From AP-15 sp963846635 (GTDB taxonomy: Bacteria; Pseudomonadota; Alphaproteobacteria; ATCC43930; CGMCC-115725), in the NCBI GenBank assembly GCA_963846635.1, contig CAWJXM010000004.1, positions 160,251 through 224,250 of the forward strand: DNA of 64,000 bases, in the 5' to 3' direction. Shown here piece by piece: positions 17,347 through 26,994 of the stretch. The notes under the pieces are model-generated. The model searched no databases and had not been told where the DNA came from. It saw nothing but the letters and a program-made list of their open reading frames with translations. The translations under genes were made by a program, and so were the position numbers. Position 1 is the stretch's first letter. Each line of letters begins with the position of its first letter.

Positions 17347-18573
17347 ATGCTGCTGGCGCGCCTTTTCGAGCAAATCATCACCACGGGCCGACTGCGCCTG
17401 GTCGATGCCGTCGGCAAGATCCATGAGTTCGCCGGAACTCCGGGCCCGAATGCCGCCATCCGTCTCCATGACACGGCGTTGCATCGTAAGCTTGTCACGC
17501 GGCCACGGCTCTACCTGCCGGAAGCCTTTGTCGACGGAACCCTGACGCTTGAAGAGGGCAGCCTCTACGATGTGATCGACTTGTTGCAGCTCAATATCGA
17601 GGCGATGCCCGACGGGGTGTTGTCGCGAGTGCTGAACGGATCCTATCGGCTGCTGCACCGCCTCCATCAGTACAACCCGCACAGCCGCGCCCGCCGCAAC
17701 GTGGCGCATCACTATGATCTGTCGGATCAGCTTTACGAGCTGTTCCTCGATCGCGACCGCCAATATTCCTGCGCCTATTTTCATGACGAGAACGACAATC
17801 TCGATCAGGCGCAACTCGATAAAAAGCGGCACATCGCCTCAAAGCTGCTGATCCGGCCGGGGCACAAAGTGCTCGATATCGGCTCGGGTTGGGGGGGGCT
17901 GGCGCTTTATCTCGCGGGCGAGTGCGGCGCCGATGTGACCGGTCTGACGCTGTCGATCGAGCAGCATAAGAAGGCGACGCGACGCGCCGCGGCCGCCGGG
18001 CTCGTCGACCGGGTGCGCTTTCACCTGCGGGATTACCGCGAGGAGACAGGCAAGTACGACCGAATCGTATCAGTCGGCATGTTCGAGCATGTCGGCATCA
18101 ACCATTATCCCGCGTTCTTCACTCGGGTGAAGTCGCTGCTCGCACCCGACGGGATCGCGTTGCTGCACTCGATCGGCCGCATGGACGGACCGGGTACGAC
18201 AAGCCCCTGGATCAGAAAATACATCTTCCCGGGCGGCTATGTGCCGGCGTTGTCTGAGGTGGTGCCGATCGTCGAGCGCCAGCGGCTGTGGATCACCGAC
18301 ATCGAGATCCTGCGCCTGCATTATGCCCGGACCTTACGCGCCTGGCGGCGGCGCTTCGAACAGAACCGCGAGCGCATCAAGGCAATTTACGACGAACGCT
18401 TCTGCCGAATGTGGGAAATGTACCTCGTCGGCTCGGAAGTGGGGTTTCGGCATGGCGGGCTGATGGTGTTTCAGATGCAGCTCGCAAAGGCGCTCGACGC
18501 GGTGCCGCTCACGCGCGATTACATGATCGACTGGGAGCGCGAGCATAGCGCCGCAACCGAGCGTGCCGCCTAA
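17347..18573 (+). CDS. cfa: Cyclopropane-fatty-acyl-phospholipid synthase
   Basis: SAM-dependent transfer of a methylene group onto unsaturated acyl chains of membrane phospholipids. The SAM site VLDIGSGWGGLALYLA lies at about residue 180, preceded by NVAHHYDLSDQLYELFLD and YSCAYFHD, both typical of Cfa. Further motifs SVGMFEHVGINHY and YIFPGGYVPAL match. Length 408 residues from ATG 17347; a TTG two codons upstream is the alternative. It may be transcribed alone, as a hairpin follows its stop. Confidence 0.93.
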   Translation: MLLARLFEQIITTGRLRLVDAVGKIHEFAGTPGPNAAIRLHDTALHRKLVTRPRLYLPEAFVDGTLTLEEGSLYDVIDLLQLNIEAMPDGVLSRVLNGSYRLLHRLHQYNPHSRARRNVAHHYDLSDQLYELFLDRDRQYSCAYFHDENDNLDQAQLDKKRHIASKLLIRPGHKVLDIGSGWGGLALYLAGECGADVTGLTLSIEQHKKATRRAAAAGLVDRVRFHLRDYREETGKYDRIVSVGMFEHVGINHYPAFFTRVKSLLAPDGIALLHSIGRMDGPGTTSPWIRKYIFPGGYVPALSEVVPIVERQRLWITDIEILRLHYARTLRAWRRRFEQNRERIKAIYDERFCRMWEMYLVGSEVGFRHGGLMVFQMQLAKALDAVPLTRDYMIDWEREHSAATERAA

Positions 18574-18605
18574 CCATCCCCGGGTTCCACAGCCTGGGGA
18601 TGGTT
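18572..18605 (+). terminator. Hairpin after cfa
   Basis: AACCATCCCC (18572-18581) pairs with GGGGATGGTT (18596-18605), a perfect 10-bp stem that includes part of the cfa stop codon. No long T run follows, so termination efficiency is uncertain. Confidence 0.5.
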
Positions 18606-18645
18606 CTGTCCGAGATCTCTGCATGTATTCGGTGATAGCCTCAGC

Positions 18646-20175
18646 ATGATGGAGACAATGATGGCTACCCGGATCGTGCCATTGCGCGAGACCGACCTCG
18701 AACTCATTCGCACCCCGCCCTACAACAACGACGCCGAGCAGGCGCTGTTGGGGGCGTTGCTGATCAGCAACGCGGCCTATTCGCGGGTCTCCGAATTTCT
18801 GCTGCCGGAGCATTTCGGCAATGCGGTTCATGCCCGTATTTATGCTGCGATCAGTAAGTTGATCGAGCGCGGCCAAATTGCCAACCCGGTCACCCTGAAG
18901 AACCTGTTCGACCAGGATGGCGCGCTCGCTGAGATTGGGGGCGCGCAATATTTGGTGCTGCTGGCCGGCGCGGCGGTGACGATCATCAATGCCGAGGATT
19001 ACGGCCGGCATATTCACGACCTGGCGCTGCGCCGCCAGCTTATCGTTCTTGGCGAGGACGTCGTCAACGACGCCTTTCGTCAGGATCTCGACGATCCCGC
19101 GCTGCTACAGATCGAACGCGCTGAGAAAAGGCTGTTCGACCTTGCCACCTTCGGACAGAGCGAAGGCGGCTTTCGTCCCTTCTCGGCGGCAATGACGAGT
19201 GCGATCGACAGTGCCGAGGCGGCTTTCAAAAAAAGCGGCAAGACCGTTGGCGTCGCCACCGGATTTATCGATCTCGATCGAAAACTCGGCGGTCTGCACC
19301 CGTCGGATCTGATTATTCTCGCCGGGCGGCCGTCGATGGGCAAAACCGCATTCGCGACCAACATCGCGTTCAACGCTGTGCGCGCTTACAAGGCCGCTAT
19401 CGGTCCGGATGGCCGCCCCTTTGCCGAAGACGGCGCCGTTGTTGGCTTTTTTTCTCTGGAAATGTCGGCTGAGCAGCTCGCGACGCGAATCCTGGCTGAG
19501 GTATCGGGGGTCAGCTCCGACCGCATCCGCCGCGGCGATGTCAGCCGTGAAGATTTCGACCGGTTTATGCAGGCGAGCCACCAACTGCAGACGCTTAAAT
19601 TATTCATCGACGACACCCCGGCGCTCAGCATCTCGGCGTTGCGGACGCGAGCACGGCGGCTGTTGCGCCAGCAAAGGCTCGGGCTGATCGTCGTCGATTA
19701 CCTGCAGCTATTGCGGCCCTCGGTACAGGTCAAGTCGCTCGAAAACCGCGTGCAGGAAATTTCCGACATCACCCGCGGGCTGAAAGCGCTCGCCAAGGAG
19801 CTGAATGTCCCGGTCTTGGCCTTATCGCAATTGTCCCGCGCAGTCGAGGCCCGCGAGGATAAGCGGCCAATGCTCGCGGATCTGCGCGAATCGGGTTCGA
19901 TCGAGCAGGATGCAGATGTCGTCATGTTCATCTTTCGCGAGGAATACTATCTATCGCGGGGACAGCCACTGCGCCGGCCGGATGAAACCGACGACAAATA
20001 CAACGACCGCTATGAACGCTGGCAGAACCGCTACAACGAAGTCTACGGCACAGCTGAAATCCTCATCGCCAAGCAGCGGCACGGACCGATCGGCACGGTC
20101 AGGCTGCATTTCGAGGCTGACACGACAAAGTTCGACAATTTCATCGGTCCCGATTACGTACCTGAAGACGTGTGA
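18646..20175 (+). CDS. dnaB: Replicative DNA helicase DnaB
   Basis: Hexameric helicase that unwinds DNA at the replication fork. N-terminal domain PYNNDAEQALLGALLISN, linker, then a RecA-like domain with Walker A AGRPSMGKTAFATN, the ATPase element FFSLEMSAEQLATR, and Walker B LIVVDYLQLL; the ALSQLSRAVEAREDKRP and DLRESGSIEQDADV motifs are present. Length up to 509 residues. Four clustered ATG codons (18646, 18649, 18658, 18661) make the exact start uncertain; the GGAG at 18651 favours 18661. The pair rplI...dnaB is a common alphaproteobacterial arrangement. Confidence 0.96.
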   Translation: MMETMMATRIVPLRETDLELIRTPPYNNDAEQALLGALLISNAAYSRVSEFLLPEHFGNAVHARIYAAISKLIERGQIANPVTLKNLFDQDGALAEIGGAQYLVLLAGAAVTIINAEDYGRHIHDLALRRQLIVLGEDVVNDAFRQDLDDPALLQIERAEKRLFDLATFGQSEGGFRPFSAAMTSAIDSAEAAFKKSGKTVGVATGFIDLDRKLGGLHPSDLIILAGRPSMGKTAFATNIAFNAVRAYKAAIGPDGRPFAEDGAVVGFFSLEMSAEQLATRILAEVSGVSSDRIRRGDVSREDFDRFMQASHQLQTLKLFIDDTPALSISALRTRARRLLRQQRLGLIVVDYLQLLRPSVQVKSLENRVQEISDITRGLKALAKELNVPVLALSQLSRAVEAREDKRPMLADLRESGSIEQDADVVMFIFREEYYLSRGQPLRRPDETDDKYNDRYERWQNRYNEVYGTAEILIAKQRHGPIGTVRLHFEADTTKFDNFIGPDYVPEDV

Positions 20176-20196
20176 CCGGGGTCGGTCGGGAACCAA

Positions 20197-21178
20197 ATGG
20201 TCGCAAGGCTGGGTCAAGAAATCAGCCTTTCACCGCCAAGGCGAGCGAAGGGAAGCGTCGATCCAGCGACTTCATCCCATGCTGACCCGCCGATCGTGAG
20301 CGCCGGCGCTCGCCATGTCGTAGCGCGGGTATGCGGCGCCGAGGCGGCGGAGGCTGTGCTGGCGCTGCTGGACCAGGCCATCCAAGCGATTTCGGCGTTC
20401 GAGACGACGCCAAACGAATGGCGTATCGACGCCTATCCGCAAGCTCCGGTGCTGACCCCCGAATTGTCAGCGCGGCTGGCGCTTGCTGCCGCGGCTGCCG
20501 GCGGCACCTTGATCGATATCGTGGAAGAGAATTTGGCGGATCGCGACTGGCTCGGTGAAAACCAGCTCGCTTTCCCGCCATTGCGGATCGGCCGCTTCTT
20601 TGTCTACGGCTCGCATCATCAGGGCGGGGTCCCGGCGGGGGCGATTGGCATCGCGCTCGACGCTGCGACCGCGTTTGGCACCGGCGAACATCCTTCGACG
20701 CGCGGGTGCCTTGCGGCACTCGAAATATTGGCGCGGCGCCGTCCGATCCGCCATCCGCTCGACATCGGCACCGGCACCGGCATTCTCGCAATAGCCGCCG
20801 CGAAATTGCTGCACCGCCCGGTGCGCGCCAGCGACATCGACGCAGGCTCGGTCGCGGTCGCCCGGCACAATGTCGCGCGCAATCGTGTCGCGAAGCTGGT
20901 GCGGATCGAGCGGGCTTCCGGTTATCGAGGCCGTCTGCTGCCGCGCCGGGGCTATGATCTGATCCTGGCCAACATCCTGGCGCGGCCGCTCGCGGTGATG
21001 GCCGCCGATCTCGCCCGCTATCTGGCGCCTGGCGGGCATGCGGTATTGTCGGGCTTGTTGGCGAGGCAGGAGCCGATCGTTCTGTCGCCGCATCGCAGCC
21101 TCGGCTTGGTGCTGGAGCGGCGGATCGTCATCGACGGACTGGTCGACGCTGGTACTGAGCGCCGGCCCCGGGCGGTGA
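20197..21178 (+). CDS. prmA: Ribosomal protein L11 methyltransferase PrmA (C-terminal frame break)
   Basis: SAM-dependent methyltransferase for ribosomal protein L11. The core is intact: AFGTGEHPSTRGCLAALE, motif I LDIGTGTGILAIAAAKL, and the catalytic-loop LILANILARPLAVMA. In the given sequence the frame runs on past the family end to 21585 with non-homologous Arg-rich residues. Dropping one base at 21139 gives the expected PrmA C-terminus (DG, then WSTLVLSAGPGR) and a TGA at 21176-21178. The read-through portion lies opposite the DUF1127 gene, which also argues that it is not coding. Start at ATG 20197; GTG at 20296 is an alternative. Confidence 0.87.
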
Positions 21179-21204
21179 ATGGTTATCAGGCCGGCTGCTC
21201 CCAT

Positions 21205-21459
21205 CTAAAGGTCGGGCCGGTTCGAAGAACTGATCAGGCGGATCTGTGCCGACCAAAAATTCGCCGCCTCCGCGGCTGGTGCGGGCGCCGATTTTCCCAG
21301 CTCCGCGCTCTCCAGGAGAGCGCAGATCTGGGACCGGTGGATGCCGATATCGGCGAGGGCGTGGTCATCGAGCGCGATCAATTCTTGATAGGCGCGCTGC
21401 CGGCGACCGCGCTCGGCAAAGGCTCGGCCAGCCGAGATCAGCAGGTTGAGAATGGACAT
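21205..21459 (-). CDS. DUF1127 domain protein (YjiS-like)
   Basis: Small protein of 84 residues. The DUF1127 core is visible: RAYQELIALDDHALADIGIH, followed by RSQI. Members are short Arg-rich proteins, some of which bind regulatory RNAs or influence phosphate and carbon metabolism; no role can be fixed here. The ATG at 21459 follows a GAGGTG Shine-Dalgarno-like motif; the same frame is open further upstream but without conserved sequence. It converges on prmA, leaving about 26 bases between their stops. Confidence 0.75.
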   Translation of the reverse strand: MSILNLLISAGRAFAERGRRQRAYQELIALDDHALADIGIHRSQICALLESAELGKSAPAPAAEAANFWSAQIRLISSSNRPDL

Positions 21460-21600
21460 TGCGCACACCTCGCGCGTTACTTTTGCTGCACTGCAACATA
21501 TATAGGATTTGCCAGCTGCTTCGGCCAGGCAACGAGTTTGCAATTCAGCGATCACAAGATTCTGATCAGCTGCGCGACCGCATAGGAGGAGCAGCACGGA

Positions 21601-23673
21601 ATGAGCACGAGCCGACCGATCGCAGACAAGAGCGCGCTGGCGCAGCTATTGCGCGAAGCGGGCTCCAGCTATAGCCCGCAAGATGTCGACGCGCTGATCC
21701 GTGGCGTGCTCGGGGCGCCGCCCGCAATCGGCTCCGACTGGCACCGTCTCGTCGCCGATCCGGTCCCCCGGGCATTGGCCAAAGCGCTCGAACAGCGGCA
21801 GGCAGAGCTGGCATCGGCCTATCGCGACGGTCTTTCGCCAATGGATTTCGCCCGCCTTTCGCGCGCCGAGCGCGTCGCGCGGCTGCGTCGCGAATTGGCC
21901 GATCGAGGCCTCGACGGCTTTGTCGTGCCGCGCTCGGACGAGCATCAGGGCGAGTATGTGCCGCCCCGCGGTCAGCGCCTCGCCTGGCTGACTGGCTTTA
22001 CCGGCTCGGCCGGGCTCGCGATCGTGCTGCGCGAATGCGCGGCGCTGTTCGTTGACGGCCGCTATACGTTGCAGGCGGCGCAGCAGGTCGATGGCGATTT
22101 GTTTGAAATCCATCATCTGATCGACGAGCCGCCGGCGGTCTGGCTCGGCAGCGTCCTAAAGCCCGGCAACATCCTCGGCTATGACCCGTGGCTGCACACG
22201 CCACAGGAGGTGGAGCGCTTTTTCGCGGCTGCCGAAAAGGCCGGCGCCAGCCTGCGTGCGGTTGACGACAACCCGCTCGATCGGGTCTGGCTCGACCAGC
22301 CTGCAGCCCCTCTGGCACCGGTTGTGCCGCACCCGGACGAATTTGCCGGCGAGAGTGCCCAATCAAAACGCGAGCGGCTCGCTCGCGGCCTCGTCGAGCA
22401 AGGGGTTGCTGCTGCGGTATTGACGATGCCCGAATTGATCGCGTGGCTCCTGAACATTCGCGGCGGCGATGTGCCGCACACGCCGCTACCGCTGTCGTTC
22501 GCGATCTTGCGCAATGATGGCAGCGTTACCCTGTTTATCGACCCGCGTAAATTGGCGCCCGGTCTCGACCGCCATTTCGGCAATGCGGTGACCGTCTTGC
22601 CGCCTGAGCAACTGGGCCCGGCGCTCGACGCGCTTGCCGCCGAGGGCAAGAGAGTGCAGGCCGACCCGGCGAGCGCCTCCGCCTGGATTTTTGACCGGCT
22701 CGGCAAAGCGGGCGCCAGGATTCACCGCGCCGCCGACCCGTGCATCTTGCCAAAGGCATGCAAAAACGCCGTCGAGATCGACGGTACCCGGGCCGCCCAC
22801 CGCCGCGACGGCGCGGCCTTGACCCGGTTTCTCGCCTGGCTCGCACGCGAGGCGCCGAAAGGCGGCCTGTCCGAGATTGGCGCCAGCGATCGGCTCGAAG
22901 CCTTGCGTCGCCAGGGCGAGTATTTTCGCGATTTGAGTTTCGCGACGATCTCGGGTGCTGGGTCCAACGGCGCCATCGTCCACTACCGGGCGATGCCGGA
23001 AACCGAAAAGCGGCTCGAACGCGGCACGCTCTACCTGCTGGATTCGGGCGCGCAATATCTCGACGGCACGACCGATGTGACACGCACGATGGCCATCGGC
23101 GAGCCGACGCAAGAAATGCGCGACCGCTTCACCCGCGTGCTGAAGGGCCATATCGCGCTGGCGCTCGCGCGCTTCCCAAAGGGGACGACCGGAACGCAGC
23201 TCGACGCATTCGCGCGGCGCGGGTTGTGGCAGGTCGGGCTCGATTACGACCACGGGACCGGACATGGCGTCGGCAGCTATCTCGGTGTGCATGAGGGGCC
23301 GCAACGGATCTCAAAAGCGCCGAACGCCCAGCCATTGTTGCCCGGCATGATCGTCTCGAACGAACCCGGCTATTACAAAACCGGCGCCTACGGCATCCGC
23401 ATCGAAAATCTGGTCCTGGTGCAGCCGGTCGAGGGTGGCGGTGAGCGCGAAATAATGGGCTTCGAAACGCTGACCCTGGCACCGATCGACCGCAATCTGA
23501 TCGAGCCGTCCTTGCTCGACGATGAGGAGATCGAATGGCTCGACGCTTATCACGCTCGCGTGCGCGAGACCCTGACCCCGCTCGTCGACCCGGATACGGC
23601 CGATTGGCTCACGGCTGCGACGGCGCCGATTGCCCGCGTGCCTCACGCTGCCCCACTGCCAAGTGTAAGCTAG
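21601..23673 (+). CDS. Xaa-Pro aminopeptidase (aminopeptidase P, M24B)
   Basis: Cytosolic metallopeptidase removing N-terminal residues before proline. Creatinase-type N-terminal domains (GLDGFVVPRSDEHQGEYVPP, LTGFTGSAGLA) precede an M24 domain. All five metal ligands are visible: Asp in LLDSGAQYLDGTTDVTRT (two), His in GTGHGVGSYLGVHEGP, Glu in NEPGYYKTGAYGIRIEN, and Glu in GFETLTLAPID. At 690 residues it exceeds the usual ~600 because of roughly 80 extra N-terminal residues. The ATG at 21601 follows AGGAGGAG, so the extension is probably real; ATG at 21841 would give the standard length. Confidence 0.88.
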   Translation: MSTSRPIADKSALAQLLREAGSSYSPQDVDALIRGVLGAPPAIGSDWHRLVADPVPRALAKALEQRQAELASAYRDGLSPMDFARLSRAERVARLRRELADRGLDGFVVPRSDEHQGEYVPPRGQRLAWLTGFTGSAGLAIVLRECAALFVDGRYTLQAAQQVDGDLFEIHHLIDEPPAVWLGSVLKPGNILGYDPWLHTPQEVERFFAAAEKAGASLRAVDDNPLDRVWLDQPAAPLAPVVPHPDEFAGESAQSKRERLARGLVEQGVAAAVLTMPELIAWLLNIRGGDVPHTPLPLSFAILRNDGSVTLFIDPRKLAPGLDRHFGNAVTVLPPEQLGPALDALAAEGKRVQADPASASAWIFDRLGKAGARIHRAADPCILPKACKNAVEIDGTRAAHRRDGAALTRFLAWLAREAPKGGLSEIGASDRLEALRRQGEYFRDLSFATISGAGSNGAIVHYRAMPETEKRLERGTLYLLDSGAQYLDGTTDVTRTMAIGEPTQEMRDRFTRVLKGHIALALARFPKGTTGTQLDAFARRGLWQVGLDYDHGTGHGVGSYLGVHEGPQRISKAPNAQPLLPGMIVSNEPGYYKTGAYGIRIENLVLVQPVEGGGEREIMGFETLTLAPIDRNLIEPSLLDDEEIEWLDAYHARVRETLTPLVDPDTADWLTAATAPIARVPHAAPLPSVS

Positions 23674-23871
23674 TCCTACCCCGGTTCAGGAATTTTTGCC
23701 GAGCCGAGTGAGCGGATGCTGCTGTGGCATTGTCCGACCCGAACATATCGGGAAAACGCGGGATAGTTCTGCCGCGCTCGTGCGGCGCGGTACCGCCGAG
23801 AGCTCCGAGATTGAGAATGCTGCTGCCGAGCATACCTACCCGTTATCCGAATAATCGGGGATGCTCGGACG
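23674..23871. other. Short intergenic region
   Basis: About 200 bases without a recognisable gene between the aminopeptidase and a small open frame. Nothing further was seen. Confidence 0.4.
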
Positions 23872-24048
23872 ATGGACATGAACAGGGATAGCGACATCGC
23901 GGTTGGCTGCCGCAATCTGACGCTCGGCGAATTGGTCAGGGACCCGCTGGTCCAGGCAATGATGAAAAGCGATGGCGTCGACCGCGCCACTATCAAAGCT
24001 TTGTTCGCGGACCTCGCGCGCCGGCGCCAAAAGGGCGGGTGGCAGTAA
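23872..24048 (+). CDS. Small conserved-looking protein, 58 residues
   Basis: A 58-residue frame opening with ATG at 23872. Its middle, LTLGELVRDPLVQAMMKSDG, followed by a basic helix (ALFADLARRRQKGG), has the look of a small helical alphaproteobacterial protein. It contains no membrane segment or catalytic motif. The codon use (third-position G/C) is like that of the surrounding genes, and it is convergent with the TPP-enzyme gene. No function is proposed. Confidence 0.55.
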   Translation: MDMNRDSDIAVGCRNLTLGELVRDPLVQAMMKSDGVDRATIKALFADLARRRQKGGWQ

Positions 24049-24103
24049 CGGAGCCGCCGCGCGCTTTGTGCACATGAAGCGGTGGCAACCCCGCTAAATC
24101 AAA

Positions 24104-25859
24104 TCACGCCACCCGGTCACCCTGGCGGATCTCGACGGTGCGGTTGTCCACGGCGGGGAGCATGCGCGCGGGATCGCGGGTGACGATCACGTCGAGCACG
24201 GTCGGCCGGGTGCGCTCGCCGAGCCCGGATGCCAGCGCTGCGGACAGCTGGTCCGGGTCCTCGACGCGAATGCCATTGCACCCCATCGCGCGCGCGATTG
24301 CCGCGTAATCCATTTCGACAAGATCCGAGGATTGGTAGCGGCCGCGGAACATCGCGTGCTGCAACGCCTTCACATAACCCGAGGCGGCGTTATTGACGAC
24401 GACGATGGTCAGCCCGACCCCGGCGCGGCGGGCGGTTTCGAGTTCGCCCAACATCATGTTGAAGCCGCCATCGCCGGTGATCGCGACAACCGGCGTTCCG
24501 GGTGCCGCCAGCGCCGCCCCGATCCCGCCGGGCAGTCCATAACCGATCGAGGCCAAACCGCGATCCGGGATGAAATGCCGCCCGGCGGTCTTGGTATCGT
24601 AGAGGAGCCCGGTCCAATGGCCGGCAAACCCGCCATCGGCAACGAGGATGCTGTCTTCCGGCAAGGCCCGGTTCAGTTCGCGGCAGAGCCGCGCCATGTG
24701 GATCGGCCGTTCGTCTGAATCGAGCCGCGGTGCGGCCTCATCTCGCCACGCGGCCATTCGTTTCGGGATTTCGGCGACATAATCGGCGCGTGTCGCTCGG
24801 GCTTGCCGCGCGTCATCGGCGAGCGCCTCGGCCAAATCTTCGAGCCCGGCCCGGGCGTCGCCCCACAGCGCCACATCCGCCGGAAAGCAGCGGCCGATCT
24901 CCTCGGCAAGGATTTCGAGATGCACAAGCGGAATTGACGGTGCGGGTAGCGCATAGCGCTTGGTGGCGATCTCGCCGAGCTTGCAGCCGACGACGAGGAG
25001 ACAATCGGATGCTTCGATCAGCTCGTTTGCGATCCGCGAATAGCGGCCAAACAGCCCGACCGAGAGCGGGTGCGTGCAGGCGATCCCGCCCTTGCCGCTC
25101 ATCGTGTGCGCAACCGGGATCGACTGCGCCTCGGCGAGTGCCCGCAGAGCCTCGTAGCCGGCCGAGAGATGGATGCCGCCGCCGACCAGGATCAGCGGCC
25201 GCTTGGCGCGCGCGATTAACGCCGCGGCCCGACCGATATCCGCGCGGTCCGGCCGGATGCGCCGGGCCGGTGCACTCAATGTCGTCGGGTCGATCGCAAA
25301 ATCCTCGGCGGCGAAATCATGCTCGCCGTGGCAGACATCCTCAGGCACATCGAGCAGGACCGGGCCCGGCCGGCCCGAGGTCGCCACCGCGAAGGCGCGA
25401 CGCAGGAGTTCGGGAACGCGGCTCGTCTGCTCGACCCGGATCAGCTCCTTGACCGCCGGCCGCAGGATTTCGACTTGGCGGCATTCCTGGGTCATGTTCT
25501 TCCAGGAATGAGTTCGGTTGGTGTCGCCGGCAAAGGCCACAATCGGCGTTCCGGCGTTCAGCGCCTCGATCAAGCCGGTGACCAGATTGGTGGCTCCGGG
25601 CCCGAGGGTGCCGTCGCAGACCCCCGGCCGGTTGGTGACGCGCGCATAGGCTTCGGCGGCGAAAGCGCCGCAACGCTCGTCGTTGATCAGGAAATGCCGC
25701 ATGCCGAGCTGGCCCAAGCGCATCGTAGAACGGCAATAGCTGGAACCCGCCCATGCCGAACATCGGCCCGACCTCGGCGAGCCGCAACATCTCAGCCATT
25801 GCGCGGCCGCCATTCATGCGGCCCGAGGGGCGGTTGCTGGCGCGGTTGGCTTCGCTCAT
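24104..25859 (-). CDS. Thiamine-pyrophosphate enzyme, acetolactate-synthase-like (frame break near N-terminus)
   Basis: Large TPP-dependent enzyme of the acetolactate synthase/benzoylformate decarboxylase superfamily. The N-terminal Pyr domain has the cofactor Glu in NDERCGAFAAEAYAR and the LGPGATNLVTGL motif. The PP domain has the metal-binding TGDGGFNMMLGELETARR followed by IVVVNNAAS. The frame from the ATG at 25859 (MSEANRAS..., MFGMGGFQLLPFYDALG) breaks near 25715; removing one base joins it to QLGMRHFLINDERC and gives 584 residues. Substrate is unknown: it lacks an ilvN partner and instead lies 48 bases after an internally duplicated protein of unknown function. Confidence 0.8.
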
Positions 25860-25907
25860 GCGTGCTTCTCCCGGTCGGCGGCGGCGCGGCGGACAATGGC
25901 GACAAAC

Positions 25908-26765
25908 TCACGGGCGCTGATCGCCCGGTGCTGCGCCGAGTGCCGCGGCGCATGAATTGACGCGGGACAAGATACCATCCTCATAGGTCGAGCGCGCATC
26001 GCCGATGCGGGCACTTGCTGCCGATACCGTGGCCGCGGCGATGCCGCGCGTGTCGAGCGCCGGAAGGCGGGTGACGCCTGCTTCATCGATGCCGATCCCG
26101 GCATCGTTAAACAGAGCCGCGAGTGCATCGTATTTAAGCGCGGTCTCCGGCCGCCCGCCCAGCAATCCGCCATGCGATCCGGTCACGACAATGGTGCCGA
26201 CATGCTCGGCGCCGACCGCCGAAGCCGAGTCGAGCGCCCATACCGGCGGCGGCTCGGCGATCAGCAGAAAAGACGACTCGAGCGCCGGCGGCGGTTCTAA
26301 TTCGCGCACTGCCGCTTGCGCCAGAGCAGCGGCGGCCTCACGGCAGGAAATGCCGGCACAGCAGCCGAGAGCGGTAGCAAGAGGGTTTGCGTGGGTAATG
26401 TCGCCTCGCGCCATCATGTCGGCGCCGTCGCCGATGTGCGCGGTCGTGGCACCAACCGCGGCGGCCGGTATGCCGAGCTGCGCCAGGTAATCGAGCCCGG
26501 CGATGCCGGCGCTGTCGCGTCCGATCCCGGCATCATTAAAGATGGCTGCCGCAACGCCGAGCTTCGCCGCGAGATAGGCGGCATAGACACCGCCATGCGA
26601 GCCGTTGACGACGACCGCCCCCTTGGCTTCGGGGCCGATGCGGGTGATGCTGTCGGCAGTCACGATTGGCGCGGGCCTGGAGAGCATGGCATCGTCTCGC
26701 GCAACGAAGGTTGCCGCCATCATGCCGGCATCACGAGAATAAGCAAGGCGCCAAGCCAGGCGCAT
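25908..26765 (-). CDS. Internally duplicated GSHGG/NDAGIG protein of unknown function
   Basis: 285 residues made of two tandem units of about 100 residues. Each unit has the same order of motifs: a GSHGG after a hydrophobic strand (AVVVNGSHGG; TIVVTGSHGG), then an IFNDAGIGRDSAG / LFNDAGIGIDEAG element, a GI-AAA strand, an IGD (AHIGDG; ARIGDA), and an Asn near a closing ALG. A cysteine pair (GCCAGISC) lies at the end of the first unit. There is no signal peptide or membrane segment. It is cotranscribed with the downstream TPP enzyme (48-base gap). I do not recognise the family; the conserved His and Asp residues suggest an enzyme. Confidence 0.6.
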   Translation of the reverse strand: MRLAWRLAYSRDAGMMAATFVARDDAMLSRPAPIVTADSITRIGPEAKGAVVVNGSHGGVYAAYLAAKLGVAAAIFNDAGIGRDSAGIAGLDYLAQLGIPAAAVGATTAHIGDGADMMARGDITHANPLATALGCCAGISCREAAAALAQAAVRELEPPPALESSFLLIAEPPPVWALDSASAVGAEHVGTIVVTGSHGGLLGGRPETALKYDALAALFNDAGIGIDEAGVTRLPALDTRGIAAATVSAASARIGDARSTYEDGILSRVNSCAAALGAAPGDQRP

Positions 26766-26994
26766 CCCTCGCGTGATCCGGGCCTGCTACGGGATCTCCG
26801 CCCAGCGCTTAGGACACCCGAAAAATCGGTAAAAGATACAATGTCATCACAGGGTAGGAGGAGCAGTGAAGGGTCGACCAGCCGGCCGCGGTCGCGCCGG
26901 GGGCTGATGATGTGCTCCACACGATGCGCGTGATCTCGCAGAAGGCAGGCGCCATACCTATTGGCGGACTCGTGGCCAAGCCAGAACAGCCTAA
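26766..26994. other. Intergenic region left of the MITE
   Basis: About 230 bases upstream of the duplicated-protein gene with no gene that can be supported; it ends in the CTAA copy that borders the small inverted-repeat element. Confidence 0.4.
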
